Source of the DNA: Parcubacteria group bacterium CG1_02_39_15
Lineage (GTDB): Bacteria; Patescibacteriota; Minisyncoccia; Minisyncoccales; Paceibacteraceae
Direction: 5' to 3'
NCBI GenBank assembly: GCA_001872265.1
Contig: MNWE01000037.1
Span: forward strand, 1 to 13,293
DNA length: 13,293 nucleotides
Positions 7,601 to 13,232 of the stretch are shown here, piece by piece; position 1 is the first letter of the stretch; every line of letters starts with the position of its first letter. The translations under genes and the position numbers were made by a program. The notes under the pieces are model-generated. The model was given only the letters and a program-made list of their open reading frames with translations, was not told the origin of the DNA and searched no databases.

Positions 7601-8613
7601 TAAAATTGTTTTAAAAATCTTAAATCGCCTGAATACAACAGGCGGATATCGTTGATTTTATACTTCATCATAGTCAATCTATCAAGGCCCATCCCGAAAG
7701 CAAAACCTTGCCAGTTCTTAGGATTAAGACCTGAATTTTTAAACACGTTGGGGTGCATCATCCCTGCTCCCATCATTTCCATCCAGCCAGTTTGCTGGCA
7801 GGCCGAACAGCCCTTTCCCCCGCAAACCAAACAGGTCATATCAACTTCAAAAGAAGGTTCAGTAAATGGGAAATAACTCGGCCGCATTCTAATTTCGACC
7901 GGCTTCTCAAAAAATCTTTGGAAAAATTCTTGAATTATTGCTTTAAAATTAGCCACGCTGATATCTTTGCCCGCCATTAAGCCATCTATTTGATAAAAGT
8001 TGCTTTCGTGGGAGGCATCGGTAGCTTCGTGGCGGAAGCAACGGCCAATGGTAATGATTCTCAAAGGCGGGTTATTTTTTTCCATATATCTGGCATCAAC
8101 CGGCGTGGTGTGGGTCCGCAAAAGCAGGCCGTCTTTGAGATAAAAAGTGTCCCACATATCCCGGGCAGGATGGTCTTTGGGAATGTTTAAAGCATCGAAA
8201 TTATACCATTCATTTTCTGCTTCCGGCCCCTCCACCACAGAAAAGCCCATGGCTTGAAAAATCTCCTCAACTTTTCTTTTAACCTGGGTTAAAGGGTGCA
8301 GATGGCCAACTACCAGCTTCTTGCCAGGCCGAGTAACGTCAATCCATTCTTCTTTGTCCTCCGTGGCTTTAGCGAAGGAGAATTTCTTTTGCTCAAATTT
8401 TTCTCTCAAAAAGGTTTTTAATTCGTTTGCTTCTTTGCCCACTTTCGCTCTTTTTGCTTTGGGCATCCTTTCCAAAGAACGCAAAACCAAGGTAAGCTCA
8501 CCTCGCTTCCCTAAATACTTTTTGAAGATCTCGTTCAAAAATTTTAAATCCCCTGCCCTGTTTATTTCTCGCTGGGCCTGTTTTTTCAGCAATTTCAGGT
8601 TTATTTTCGGCAT
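7600..8613 (-). CDS. pheS: Phenylalanyl-tRNA synthetase alpha subunit
   Basis: PheS is the catalytic class II aminoacyl-tRNA synthetase chain that pairs with PheT. The order is: an N-terminal basic helical region (1-77, the tRNA-contacting coiled coil), a short CPR-type element SFAKATEDKEE (79-89), motif 1 around HPLTQVKRKVEEIF (106-119), motif 2 GRCFRHEATDASHESNF (190-206), a CxxC-x4-CxxC cluster (C261, C264, C269, C272) that could bind zinc, then GAGMMHPNV and motif 3 GFAFGMGLDRLTMM (303-316). The length of 337 matches the family (E. coli 327). The ATG at 8613 is chosen because the protein begins with the expected helical region; the SD is weak (AAAAGAAC). It is first in the pheS-pheT-gyrB unit. 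Confidence 0.97.
   Translation of the reverse strand: MPKINLKLLKKQAQREINRAGDLKFLNEIFKKYLGKRGELTLVLRSLERMPKAKRAKVGKEANELKTFLREKFEQKKFSFAKATEDKEEWIDVTRPGKKLVVGHLHPLTQVKRKVEEIFQAMGFSVVEGPEAENEWYNFDALNIPKDHPARDMWDTFYLKDGLLLRTHTTPVDARYMEKNNPPLRIITIGRCFRHEATDASHESNFYQIDGLMAGKDISVANFKAIIQEFFQRFFEKPVEIRMRPSYFPFTEPSFEVDMTCLVCGGKGCSACQQTGWMEMMGAGMMHPNVFKNSGLNPKNWQGFAFGMGLDRLTMMKYKINDIRLLYSGDLRFLKQF
8347..8379 (-). repeat. SFAKATEDK-type in-gene element in pheS
   Basis: PheS residues 79-89 (SFAKATEDKEE) lie between the N-terminal coiled coil and the conserved IDVTRPG. Their DNA includes TTCGCTAAAGCCACGGAGGA. I recall near-identical SFAKA(T/S)EDK or EGK peptides inserted in many unrelated CPR proteins, which suggests a dispersed palindromic element tolerated in coding frames. 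This is recognition from memory, not from a search. Confidence 0.5.
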
Positions 8614-8646
8614 GTTTGTTCTTTTATTTTACCTTAATTTTAACCT

Positions 8647-8666
8647 AAAAGCAACCCCAAGGGTTG
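8647..8666 (-). promoter_or_regulatory. Possible attenuator hairpin in the pheS leader
   Basis: On the minus strand CAACCC-TTG-GGGTTG forms a perfect 6-bp stem with a 3-nt loop (8666-8652), followed one base later by TTTT (8650-8647). It lies between the -10 at 8708-8716 and the pheS ATG. It could be a weak terminator or attenuator that tunes pheST expression. The short T run and short stem keep confidence low. No T-box motif and no Phe-rich leader peptide were seen. Confidence 0.35.
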
Positions 8667-8707
8667 TGGATAAAGTGAAGCTTTGGATATTCAATCTTAC
8701 TTAATTT

Positions 8708-8716
8708 ATTATACCA
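8708..8716 (-). promoter_or_regulatory. pheS: Extended -10 promoter of pheS-pheT-gyrB
   Basis: The minus strand reads TGG-TATAAT, a perfect -10 with the TGn extension that can compensate for a poor -35. No good -35 is seen 16-18 bases upstream. It sits between the pyrC terminator (8751-8781) and pheS, about 95 bases from the ATG, which is the expected place for a new transcription unit. Confidence 0.55.
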
Positions 8717-8750
8717 TGGCATAGATAATGAAGTGGAATAAATGGATAAA

Positions 8751-8781
8751 GAGCCGCTGAATCTTCTAGATTCAACGGCTC
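8751..8781 (-). terminator. Intrinsic terminator after pyrC
   Basis: The minus-strand sequence GAGCCGTTGAATC-TAGAA-GATTCAGCGGCTC folds into a 13-bp stem with a 5-nt loop. The single non-Watson-Crick pair is U-G on the minus transcript and would be C-A on the plus transcript, so the hairpin serves minus-strand transcription. A short TTTAT run follows. It starts 10 bp past the pyrC stop. Confidence 0.85.
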
Positions 8782-8791
8782 ATAAAATACT

Positions 8792-9841
8792 TCATTCTTC
8801 TCTCAATAACTGCCAACGAAGTTTTGTTCCAGCTCGAAACGGCACAACGCCACCAATTTGCTCGGGCACTATCCATTCTTTTTTGACGAGGGTAATAGTG
8901 CCTTCATTGAGCGGAAGGCCGTAAAATTCGGCGCCGAAACGCGAGGTAAAATCCTCAAGCCGGTCAAGCTTCCCGGCCCGCTCAAAAACTTCGGCCAGAA
9001 CCGCTGGAAGTACGGGCGCAGTAAATACTCCGCAAGCTCCCTTGGCGCACTCTTTCTTTTCGCGCAGATGAGGAGCTGTGTCCGACCCAAGAAAGAATTT
9101 TGCATTGCCGCTTGTCGCCGCCTGGATGAGCACATCCCTATCTTCGAAATCTTTCGGCATTGGATTGCAGGCATTGTGCGGCTGCACTCCGTAGCCAATA
9201 ATATCGTTCAAGGTTAAACAAAGATGGTGGACGGTAATGGTCGCGGCGACATTCTTTCCAAGCCGCTCCACTGTCTGGACTCCACTTCTTGTCGAAACGT
9301 GCTCAAGAACAATCTTAAGGTCAAGAAATCTTTCGGCAAGCCATAGAAGCGTCGGGAGAAATGCCTCCTCTCGTTTTGTAACGAGCGTTCGTTCCTGGTC
9401 TATCTCTCCGTGCAAAAGCAGCAGCATGCCGACATCCTGCATTGCTCTAAATGTCTCTAAAATTTTCTTGCCAGAAAAATCGCGCAGCCCTTCGTCTGAA
9501 TTCGTTGTGACGCCCAAGGGATATACTTTACCGGCAATCGCTCCCGCCCGCTTGGCTTCAACAATCATTTTGGGCGTTGTATTATCCCTTATTTCAATTG
9601 TCATAAGAGGTTCAAGCACGGACATACCGGCCAGCTTCATGCCATTGAGCAACCGCAAGAGATGATCGCGATACCATATAACGTCTTTTCCAGTCAGAAT
9701 TGCCCGGGGCCGCGTGTTCGGCATTACTGTTGCCCGACCGGCATAGCGCGCTGTAAAAGGCACCACGTCAATCATAATGGGCCCAATCCTAAAGTGGCAA
9801 TGCATGTCGTCAAAACGGCGCAATGTTATTCTGTCACTCAT
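8792..9841 (-). CDS. pyrC: Dihydroorotase (E. coli PyrC-type homodimeric class)
   Basis: PyrC cyclises N-carbamoyl-aspartate to dihydroorotate, step three of de novo pyrimidine synthesis, in the cytoplasm. Numbering from the upstream in-frame ATG at 9856, the binuclear zinc site is complete: DMHCHFR gives H19 and H21, carbamylated K110 is in AGKVYPLGVTTNS, H149 in LLLHGE, H186 in LEHVST, and D259 in LGSDTAPH. The closing FYGLPLNEGT and VPFRAGTKLRW are also family hallmarks. I place the start at the second Met (ATG 9841). That gives 349 aa (E. coli 348) and a 4-base ATGA overlap with the pyrD stop, with GGAGGAGAGG correctly spaced upstream; the ATG at 9856 would lie on the SD itself. Second gene of a pyrD-pyrC unit, ending at the 8751-8781 terminator. 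Its G+C is visibly higher than that of pheST-gyrB. Confidence 0.95.
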   Translation of the reverse strand: MSDRITLRRFDDMHCHFRIGPIMIDVVPFTARYAGRATVMPNTRPRAILTGKDVIWYRDHLLRLLNGMKLAGMSVLEPLMTIEIRDNTTPKMIVEAKRAGAIAGKVYPLGVTTNSDEGLRDFSGKKILETFRAMQDVGMLLLLHGEIDQERTLVTKREEAFLPTLLWLAERFLDLKIVLEHVSTRSGVQTVERLGKNVAATITVHHLCLTLNDIIGYGVQPHNACNPMPKDFEDRDVLIQAATSGNAKFFLGSDTAPHLREKKECAKGACGVFTAPVLPAVLAEVFERAGKLDRLEDFTSRFGAEFYGLPLNEGTITLVKKEWIVPEQIGGVVPFRAGTKLRWQLLREE

Positions 9842-10761
9842 TGTCCTCTCCTCCATCTTTTAACGTAGCCAGTTGGTTTCCAAGGATAAGGCAAGAAAAT
9901 GGTTCCGAAATGATAAGCAGAAGCACCAAGCATTTTAAGCCGTCGGATATCGTCGTATTCCCAGATACTTGGTCCAATTACGGGAACATTTGCTCCTCGA
10001 AATAGCTCCGACACTATCTTCCAAGTAAAGGGCTGGGCAACTCTTCCCGAGACGCCGCCCCCGCCATATTTTGCCAGAGGTGAGGGTTTATCTCCGAACA
10101 CAACTTTCCAAGGAACGCTATTTATACTAATCGCTTCAATAATACCTTCTAACCTTCTGGCGATTTGAAGATATGGTTGGACAAAACTTAGTTTCAATAA
10201 GACTGGAAGTGCAGTAACTTCTTTAATAGCATAACAGTTTTCTATTACCATATTAGCGTTTTCTAAAAGCGTGGGGTCGATATTCGGACAGGAAGCATTG
10301 TATTCAACCCCCACCACGTTCTTCAAATCGTTCAGTCTTTTAACTATTTCCAGACAACCTTTGATTCTACCGTCAGGTTCAGTGATAGAAACTACCACCT
10401 TATATTCGCAACGACAGATAATTGGATGATCCCTTTCTAACCAACTATCAAATCCTGAATTCGTTAAACCGATGGCATTAATTGCTCCGCCGATTAAACG
10501 AGGTATTGCCAGCGCCATTAAGGGATTAATTTCATTGCCTTCTTGGGAGATGAATTTTACTACATCCCAAGGATGAGACCAACGAAGATTTCCCTTCCAC
10601 TGATCAGGAAATAAAGTCTTAACGACAATAGTAAAGAGGTGGGGATCCAACAAACCGACCCAGCGAAGTGGCCATTCCCACGGCCAACCCCGGCCATCGA
10701 AAGCTAAAGAGCCCGAGGCGGCTACAAACTCGAGACGATGACCATTACTCAACTCAATCAT
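9838..10761 (-). CDS. pyrD: Dihydroorotate dehydrogenase, class 1-like
   Basis: PyrD is an FMN flavoprotein that oxidises dihydroorotate to orotate, step four of pyrimidine synthesis. Seen in the 307-aa sequence: AIGLTNSGFDSW (96-107, equivalent of the GLxNPG motif), VEYNASCPNI (152-161) with Cys158 where class 1 enzymes have the catalytic base (class 2 has Ser), LLKLSF with K190, AISINSVPW with N214, GGGVSGR (234-240), and a phosphate-binding end (IGPSIWEYDDIRRLKMLGASAYHFGT). The sequence diverges from textbook PyrD, notably the Trp-rich WPWEWPLRW at 26-34. No membrane anchor is present, as expected for class 1. No pyrK partner lies in the window, so class 1A versus 1B is undecided. A strong AGGAGG sits 8 nt before the ATG. 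It overlaps pyrC by ATGA. Confidence 0.9.
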   Translation of the reverse strand: MIELSNGHRLEFVAASGSLAFDGRGWPWEWPLRWVGLLDPHLFTIVVKTLFPDQWKGNLRWSHPWDVVKFISQEGNEINPLMALAIPRLIGGAINAIGLTNSGFDSWLERDHPIICRCEYKVVVSITEPDGRIKGCLEIVKRLNDLKNVVGVEYNASCPNIDPTLLENANMVIENCYAIKEVTALPVLLKLSFVQPYLQIARRLEGIIEAISINSVPWKVVFGDKPSPLAKYGGGGVSGRVAQPFTWKIVSELFRGANVPVIGPSIWEYDDIRRLKMLGASAYHFGTIFLPYPWKPTGYVKRWRRGQ

Positions 10762-10781
10762 TTCTCATTCCTCCTCTCTAT

Positions 10782-10810
10782 AAAAAATTGGGAAGGTGCT
10801 ATCCCTCCCC
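10782..10810 (-). promoter_or_regulatory. Attenuator-like hairpin in the pyrD leader
   Basis: On the minus strand GGGGAGG-GATAGCA-CCTTCCC (10810-10790) makes a 7-bp stem with one G-U pair, then AA and a run of six T (10787-10782). This has the form of an intrinsic terminator and sits between the pyrD promoter and the pyrD SD, so it is a candidate transcription attenuator. The right arm plus the downstream GAGAGGAGG match the leader at 13186-13226 with identical spacing. Confidence 0.6.
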
Positions 10811-10826
10811 TTTTACATCTGACCTT

Positions 10827-10854
10827 ATTATAACTGATTGATTTTGCAAATCAA
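10827..10854 (-). promoter_or_regulatory. pyrD: Promoter of pyrD-pyrC
   Basis: The minus strand has TTGATT (10854-10849), a 16-bp spacer and TATAAT (10832-10827), a good sigma-70-type match. It follows directly after the pyrE terminator and precedes the leader hairpin, so pyrD-pyrC is probably a separate transcription unit. Confidence 0.65.
10838..10854. promoter_or_regulatory. Palindrome over the pyrD -35, possible operator
   Basis: TTGATTT-TGC-AAATCAA is a perfect 7-bp inverted repeat with a 3-bp centre. It covers the -35 box and most of the spacer of the pyrD promoter. The position suits a repressor site. No regulator gene is recognisable in the window. Confidence 0.45.
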
Positions 10855-10856
10855 CA

Positions 10857-10892
10857 TAAAACAGCCCGGGAGGATAAACCCTTCGGGCTGTT
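10857..10892 (-). terminator. Intrinsic terminator after pyrE
   Basis: On the minus strand AACAGCCC pairs with GGGCTGTT (10892-10885 with 10867-10860). An inner GGG/CCC stem extends it around a TTTATC loop, and a TTTTA run follows. It lies 30 bp downstream of the pyrE stop and ends the pyrF-pyrE operon. Confidence 0.85.
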
Positions 10893-10922
10893 ACAATTTT
10901 GTTTACAGTGCTAAACCCTCAA

Positions 10923-11672
10923 CTACTGTTGAGAGGTCGTAATCAAACGCCAGTTCTCATCTGTAGCCTTCGGTTTGATGGGCTTGGATCCCATCTTGCA
11001 AAGCGGACATTCTGGTGGAGGCCAATCATTCACTCGGTGGTTAGCAACCGCCACGACTTGGAACTCGCCCACTCCTTCTATAGCTATCGCCGTTAAGCCG
11101 CCACGGTTGATGATGACCAGCTCCAAGGGCAGAATTTTCACTTTAGGCTGCCTTGATAAGATATCGGCAACCGCCTCCTTAAAACCAGTACCTTTGGTGC
11201 AAAAGTCTTCGTCTAAAAGCAACGTTTCGTCGGGCGCGATGGTGCTCACCATTACTATCCGGCCGTCTTCTTTTCGCATCTCAGCATTCTTCACGTCCAT
11301 TATTTTGGCGACTTCTTGACCAAGCTGACTAGCGCCATCCGGGATGCCCGCCACCCAGTTGGGTTTGGGTATTCCCAATTGGTTAAAGCGCAAGACCTGC
11401 TGATCAGCCATTATCGTTCTTATGTTGAGAAGTTCGAGAAGAATCCGGGATATGAAGAAACCGTCGCTGTGCCACTCTGACTTTAAGATGGCATGCATTC
11501 CTACTTTTCCTTTTTTTGCAGCCTCGTAATCATAAGCCCAGAATGCGCCCAGAGTTTCGGCAATGTAGATAACCTCTTCCTCGCTTAATAACTGGATATT
11601 GCCAGGCCTCATAAGACTGTCTGGATGAAGACCAAGTAATTGGTCTTTATCCATTCCTACGATCTTTAGCAT
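10923..11672 (-). CDS. pyrE: Orotate phosphoribosyltransferase-like protein
   Basis: OPRT joins orotate and PRPP to give OMP, step five of pyrimidine synthesis. Support: HAILKSEWHSDGFF (60-73) matches the OPRT signature around LKSGxHSDxY. WVAGIPDGASQLGQEVA (107-123) matches the family's VxGxxxGGxxLAxxLA. RKEDGRI (133-139) sits at the mobile catalytic loop, and TLLLDEDFCTKGTGF (150-164) is the PRPP loop. The PRPP loop is unusual, with TKGTG where TTGGS/T is common. At 249 aa it is longer than typical OPRT (about 210), with an N-terminal extension and a C-terminal tail carrying CPLC (222-225). AAGGAGGTGA lies just before the ATG at 11672. Location between pyrF and pyrD-pyrC strengthens the call; sequence alone says type I PRTase of the OPRT kind. 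Confidence 0.82.
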   Translation of the reverse strand: MLKIVGMDKDQLLGLHPDSLMRPGNIQLLSEEEVIYIAETLGAFWAYDYEAAKKGKVGMHAILKSEWHSDGFFISRILLELLNIRTIMADQQVLRFNQLGIPKPNWVAGIPDGASQLGQEVAKIMDVKNAEMRKEDGRIVMVSTIAPDETLLLDEDFCTKGTGFKEAVADILSRQPKVKILPLELVIINRGGLTAIAIEGVGEFQVVAVANHRVNDWPPPECPLCKMGSKPIKPKATDENWRLITTSQQ

Positions 11673-11757
11673 CGTTCACCTCCTTGCTTGGGTTTTTGTT
11701 GCGGCGCGCTCGCCGCAGGCGAGCACGCGCTCTCTTTCCGTTTATTCCTCGTTTCAT
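11647..11757 (-). CDS. Possible 36-aa very basic small protein between pyrF and pyrE
   Basis: An ATG at 11757 overlaps the pyrF stop by four bases (ATGA), and an AGGTGG sits just upstream at SD distance. The frame runs MKRGINGKRARARLRRARRN and then KNPSKEVNDAKDRRNG to a TAA at 11647, passing over the pyrE SD and start in another frame. Eleven of 36 residues are Arg. The Arg/Ala run is encoded by a G+C-rich palindrome (11704-11728), so the ORF could be a by-product of that structure. Not recognised as any known family. Confidence 0.3.
   Translation of the reverse strand: MKRGINGKRARARLRRARRNKNPSKEVNDAKDRRNG
11704..11728 (-). repeat. G+C-rich hairpin between pyrF and pyrE
   Basis: Arms GCTCGCC/GGCGAGC (11708-11714 and 11718-11724) surround a 3-nt loop. 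Four more outer pairs form on the minus transcript, one of them G-U, for a stem of 11. No T run follows, so it is not a terminator. It could stabilise or separate the pyrF and pyrE messages. It shares the word CGCTCGCC with the 48-bp repeats at 1764-1859. Confidence 0.65.
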
Positions 11758-12596
11758 CTTTCCACCTGCCGGTACTGGTTAATCATCTCGTGGAGCTCAA
11801 TGGTCTTTTGACGAGCCACTTCAGCGAAGTCAGAACCGCTGGAACCAAAGATGATCGCTCGGGCAGAATTATAGATGGCGTCTTTCTTCCTTTCACTCAT
11901 GCCATACTTTACTGCTGGCTCGACTTCACCGCCCTGAGCACCAAGGCCAGGAATAAGAATCGGCAAGTTGCCAACTTCTTGACGAATATCTTTCAATTCT
12001 TCAGGATAAGTGGCGCCGACTACGATACCGCAATTCCCGAGTTTATTCCATTCCACTACCGCTTTGGCTACACGCATGAAAAACGGAATACAGTCACCGT
12101 CATCGCGAATATCCTGGAACTCACCAGCTCCCGGGTTTGATGTCCGAGAAAGAACAAAGAACCCTTTGTCTGGTCGAGATAGAAACGGCTGTAATGCCTC
12201 TCCGCCCAGATAAGGATGTAAGGTTATGGCGTCAAAACCAAAAACCTCGAAGGCGGCTTTAACATAACCGTTGTTGGTGTTGCCGATGTCGGCCACTTTT
12301 GTGTCGCCGATAACCGGTACTCCAGGTGCTCGCTTATTAGCATAGGCTACCGTCTTAACTAAAGCTGAAAGCCCCGGCAATCCCAACGCCAGGTAGAAAG
12401 CCCAGTTGGGCTTGTAGGCGCAGACCAGATCGCAAGTAGCGTCAACAATGGCCGAATTGAAATAAACCAACGTTTCTTCGTCTGTATCTTTGACGGACGC
12501 AGATGGAATCTTTCCCCGTTCGCTGTCCAAGCCGACGCAGACAGATTTTTTCTCATCCCATCTTGCATTGATTAGTTCAGAAAAAACTCTTGTCAT
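11754..12596 (-). CDS. pyrF: Orotidine 5'-phosphate decarboxylase, type 2
   Basis: PyrF decarboxylates OMP to UMP, the last de novo step. The 280-aa chain has CVGLDSE (20-26), YKPNWAFY (61-68), the catalytic D-x-K-xx-D in GDTKVADIGNT (D98, K100, D103), LHPYLGGEALQPFL (126-139), FVLSRTSNPGAGEFQ (147-161) and the phosphate-binding IPGLGAQGG (215-223). These patterns belong to the longer type 2 OMPDC group (PyrF_2), not the short E. coli type. The ATG at 12596 has GGAGG 6 nt upstream and overlaps the preceding small gene by ATGA, so it is translationally coupled. Confidence 0.95.
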   Translation of the reverse strand: MTRVFSELINARWDEKKSVCVGLDSERGKIPSASVKDTDEETLVYFNSAIVDATCDLVCAYKPNWAFYLALGLPGLSALVKTVAYANKRAPGVPVIGDTKVADIGNTNNGYVKAAFEVFGFDAITLHPYLGGEALQPFLSRPDKGFFVLSRTSNPGAGEFQDIRDDGDCIPFFMRVAKAVVEWNKLGNCGIVVGATYPEELKDIRQEVGNLPILIPGLGAQGGEVEPAVKYGMSERKKDAIYNSARAIIFGSSGSDFAEVARQKTIELHEMINQYRQVER

Positions 12597-12796
12597 TTCG
12601 TTCCTCCCTTTTTTGTTTCATTTCTGTTCCAGAGCACTTGAGTGCCTGGGCCAAAAGATTTTTTCGGCGATTGTCGGGCAATAAGGTATTTTATCCCTCT
12701 CTTCTCGGTTATCTTTCCGCTCACCCTTCTTTTCTCTCCGTTGGTGAACGCAAGAATCACAGAACACTGCCCTGTTGGAAGCTCGCTGATTTTCAA
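12593..12796 (-). CDS. Small basic protein, unrecognised, coupled to pyrF
   Basis: A 67-aa ORF starting with TTG at 12796, five bases after GGAGGT. Its start overlaps the previous gene's TGA (TTGA), and its own TGA overlaps the pyrF ATG (ATGA). The sequence has alternating beta-like stretches (CSVILAFTNGEKRRVSG, then GIKYLIARQ) and a basic tail (NRNETKKGGTK). No Cys pairs or membrane segment. It could be a small beta-barrel or nucleic-acid-binding protein, but that is only a guess from composition. The strong SD and double 4-base overlaps argue that it is a real gene. Confidence 0.65.
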   Translation of the reverse strand: MKISELPTGQCSVILAFTNGEKRRVSGKITEKRGIKYLIARQSPKKSFGPGTQVLWNRNETKKGGTK

Positions 12797-12993
12797 CTTT
12801 TACCTCCTTCACCTCTTTTTAAAGAGGCGACAACTCCTCGAACAATTAGTTCCTCGGGGCTAATGCCGTCTAAAATTCTCTCGGCCCTTATTTCGTTGTA
12901 TTCCGCATCATCACCTGGTTTATTCACTCGCTTCGCTGCCTCTCTGGCCATTTTATCAATTAAGTCTTTGGTTAATACAAAAGGACCTGGCAT
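12793..12993 (-). CDS. Small helical protein, unrecognised, in the pyrF operon
   Basis: A 66-aa ORF with ATG at 12993 and a near-perfect SD (AAAGGAGGTGA) upstream. Content is mostly charged and helix-prone: LTKDLIDKMAREAAKRVN (7-24), then DAEYNEIRAERILDGISPEE (29-48) and LIVRGVVASLKRGEGGKS (49-66). No known motif seen. Its end overlaps the next gene's TTG by four bases, and its beginning overlaps the preceding Zn-ribbon frame by 38 bases. Confidence 0.65.
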   Translation of the reverse strand: MPGPFVLTKDLIDKMAREAAKRVNKPGDDAEYNEIRAERILDGISPEELIVRGVVASLKRGEGGKS

Positions 12994-13177
12994 TTTGCAT
13001 CACCTCCTTTCCATTGCGTAAAAGATTTTGCAACTGTTTTATAATTCGGGAAAACCAACTCAACCTTGGCCAAAAATCAATGTTACGCATCTTGAATTTT
13101 CTGTGCCCGCAGTGCGGGCAATCTTTAAGATGCGGGCCGTAGTTTGTGTGACAAGATTTACAGTATTTTAACTGCAA
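12956..13177 (-). CDS. Small zinc-ribbon protein at the head of the pyr operon
   Basis: With a TTG start at 13177 the protein is 73 aa. CKSC (6-9) and CPHC (20-23) ten residues apart make a four-Cys zinc ribbon of the rubredoxin-knuckle kind, followed by basic residues (GHRKFKMR) and an amphipathic Trp/Leu segment. A GTG at 13186 is in frame but lies within the SD, so TTG is preferred. TTG sits 8 nt from GGAGG, the same spacing as in pyrD. The last 13 or so codons run through the SD and start of the next gene, an unusually long overlap. Function unknown; a regulator or RNA/protein adaptor is possible but unsupported. Confidence 0.6.
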   Translation of the reverse strand: MQLKYCKSCHTNYGPHLKDCPHCGHRKFKMRNIDFWPRLSWFSRIIKQLQNLLRNGKEVMQNARSFCINQRLN

Positions 13178-13228
13178 TTGTATCACCTCCTCTCATTATT
13201 CTGTTGGGAAGGTACTTTGACCTCCCTT
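13178..13228 (-). promoter_or_regulatory. Structured leader of the pyrF-pyrE operon, shared with pyrD
   Basis: AAGGGAGGT (13228-13220) can pair with ACCTTCCC (13213-13206). GAGAGGAGG (13194-13186) follows at the start site. The pyrD leader has the same ACCTTCCCAA, nine bases, GAGAGGAGG, eight bases, start codon. The 3' arm can also pair with the SD (CUUCC with GGAGG, one G-U), which would give a switch controlling ribosome access. No promoter was found here; transcription may begin upstream, beyond the tRNA. Confidence 0.5.
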
Positions 13229-13232
13229 ATAC

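Noticed and set aside
6813..7655. Plus-strand ORFs of 112 and 154 codons opposite pheT
   Set aside because: They mirror a well-supported gene, have no family resemblance and no ribosome-binding site.
8614..8716. T-box riboswitch for pheST
   Set aside because: The leader is only about 90 nt and has no recognisable AGGGTGGnACCGCG-type T-box sequence or specifier stem.
9237..9665. 142-codon plus-strand ORF opposite pyrC
   Set aside because: Shadow of pyrC, made open by its higher G+C; the zinc-site residues prove the minus-strand frame.
9842..9856. Upstream ATG at 9856 as the pyrC start
   Set aside because: That ATG overlaps the GGAGG sequence that serves the ATG at 9841; the latter also gives the common ATGA overlap with pyrD and the E. 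coli-like length.
10782..10830. Known PyrR-binding attenuator in the pyrD leader
   Set aside because: I could not find the PyrR anti-antiterminator loop consensus; only a simple hairpin with a T run is present.
8792..12596. Recoding of UGA as glycine (Gracilibacteria-type code)
   Set aside because: UGA ends pyrC, pyrD and pyrF at the expected protein ends, and glycine positions in conserved motifs are encoded by GGN.
13178..13205. A promoter (AATAAT at about 13196-13201) for the Zn-ribbon gene
   Set aside because: No acceptable -35 at 16-18 bp, and the box would lie only a few bases from the SD.
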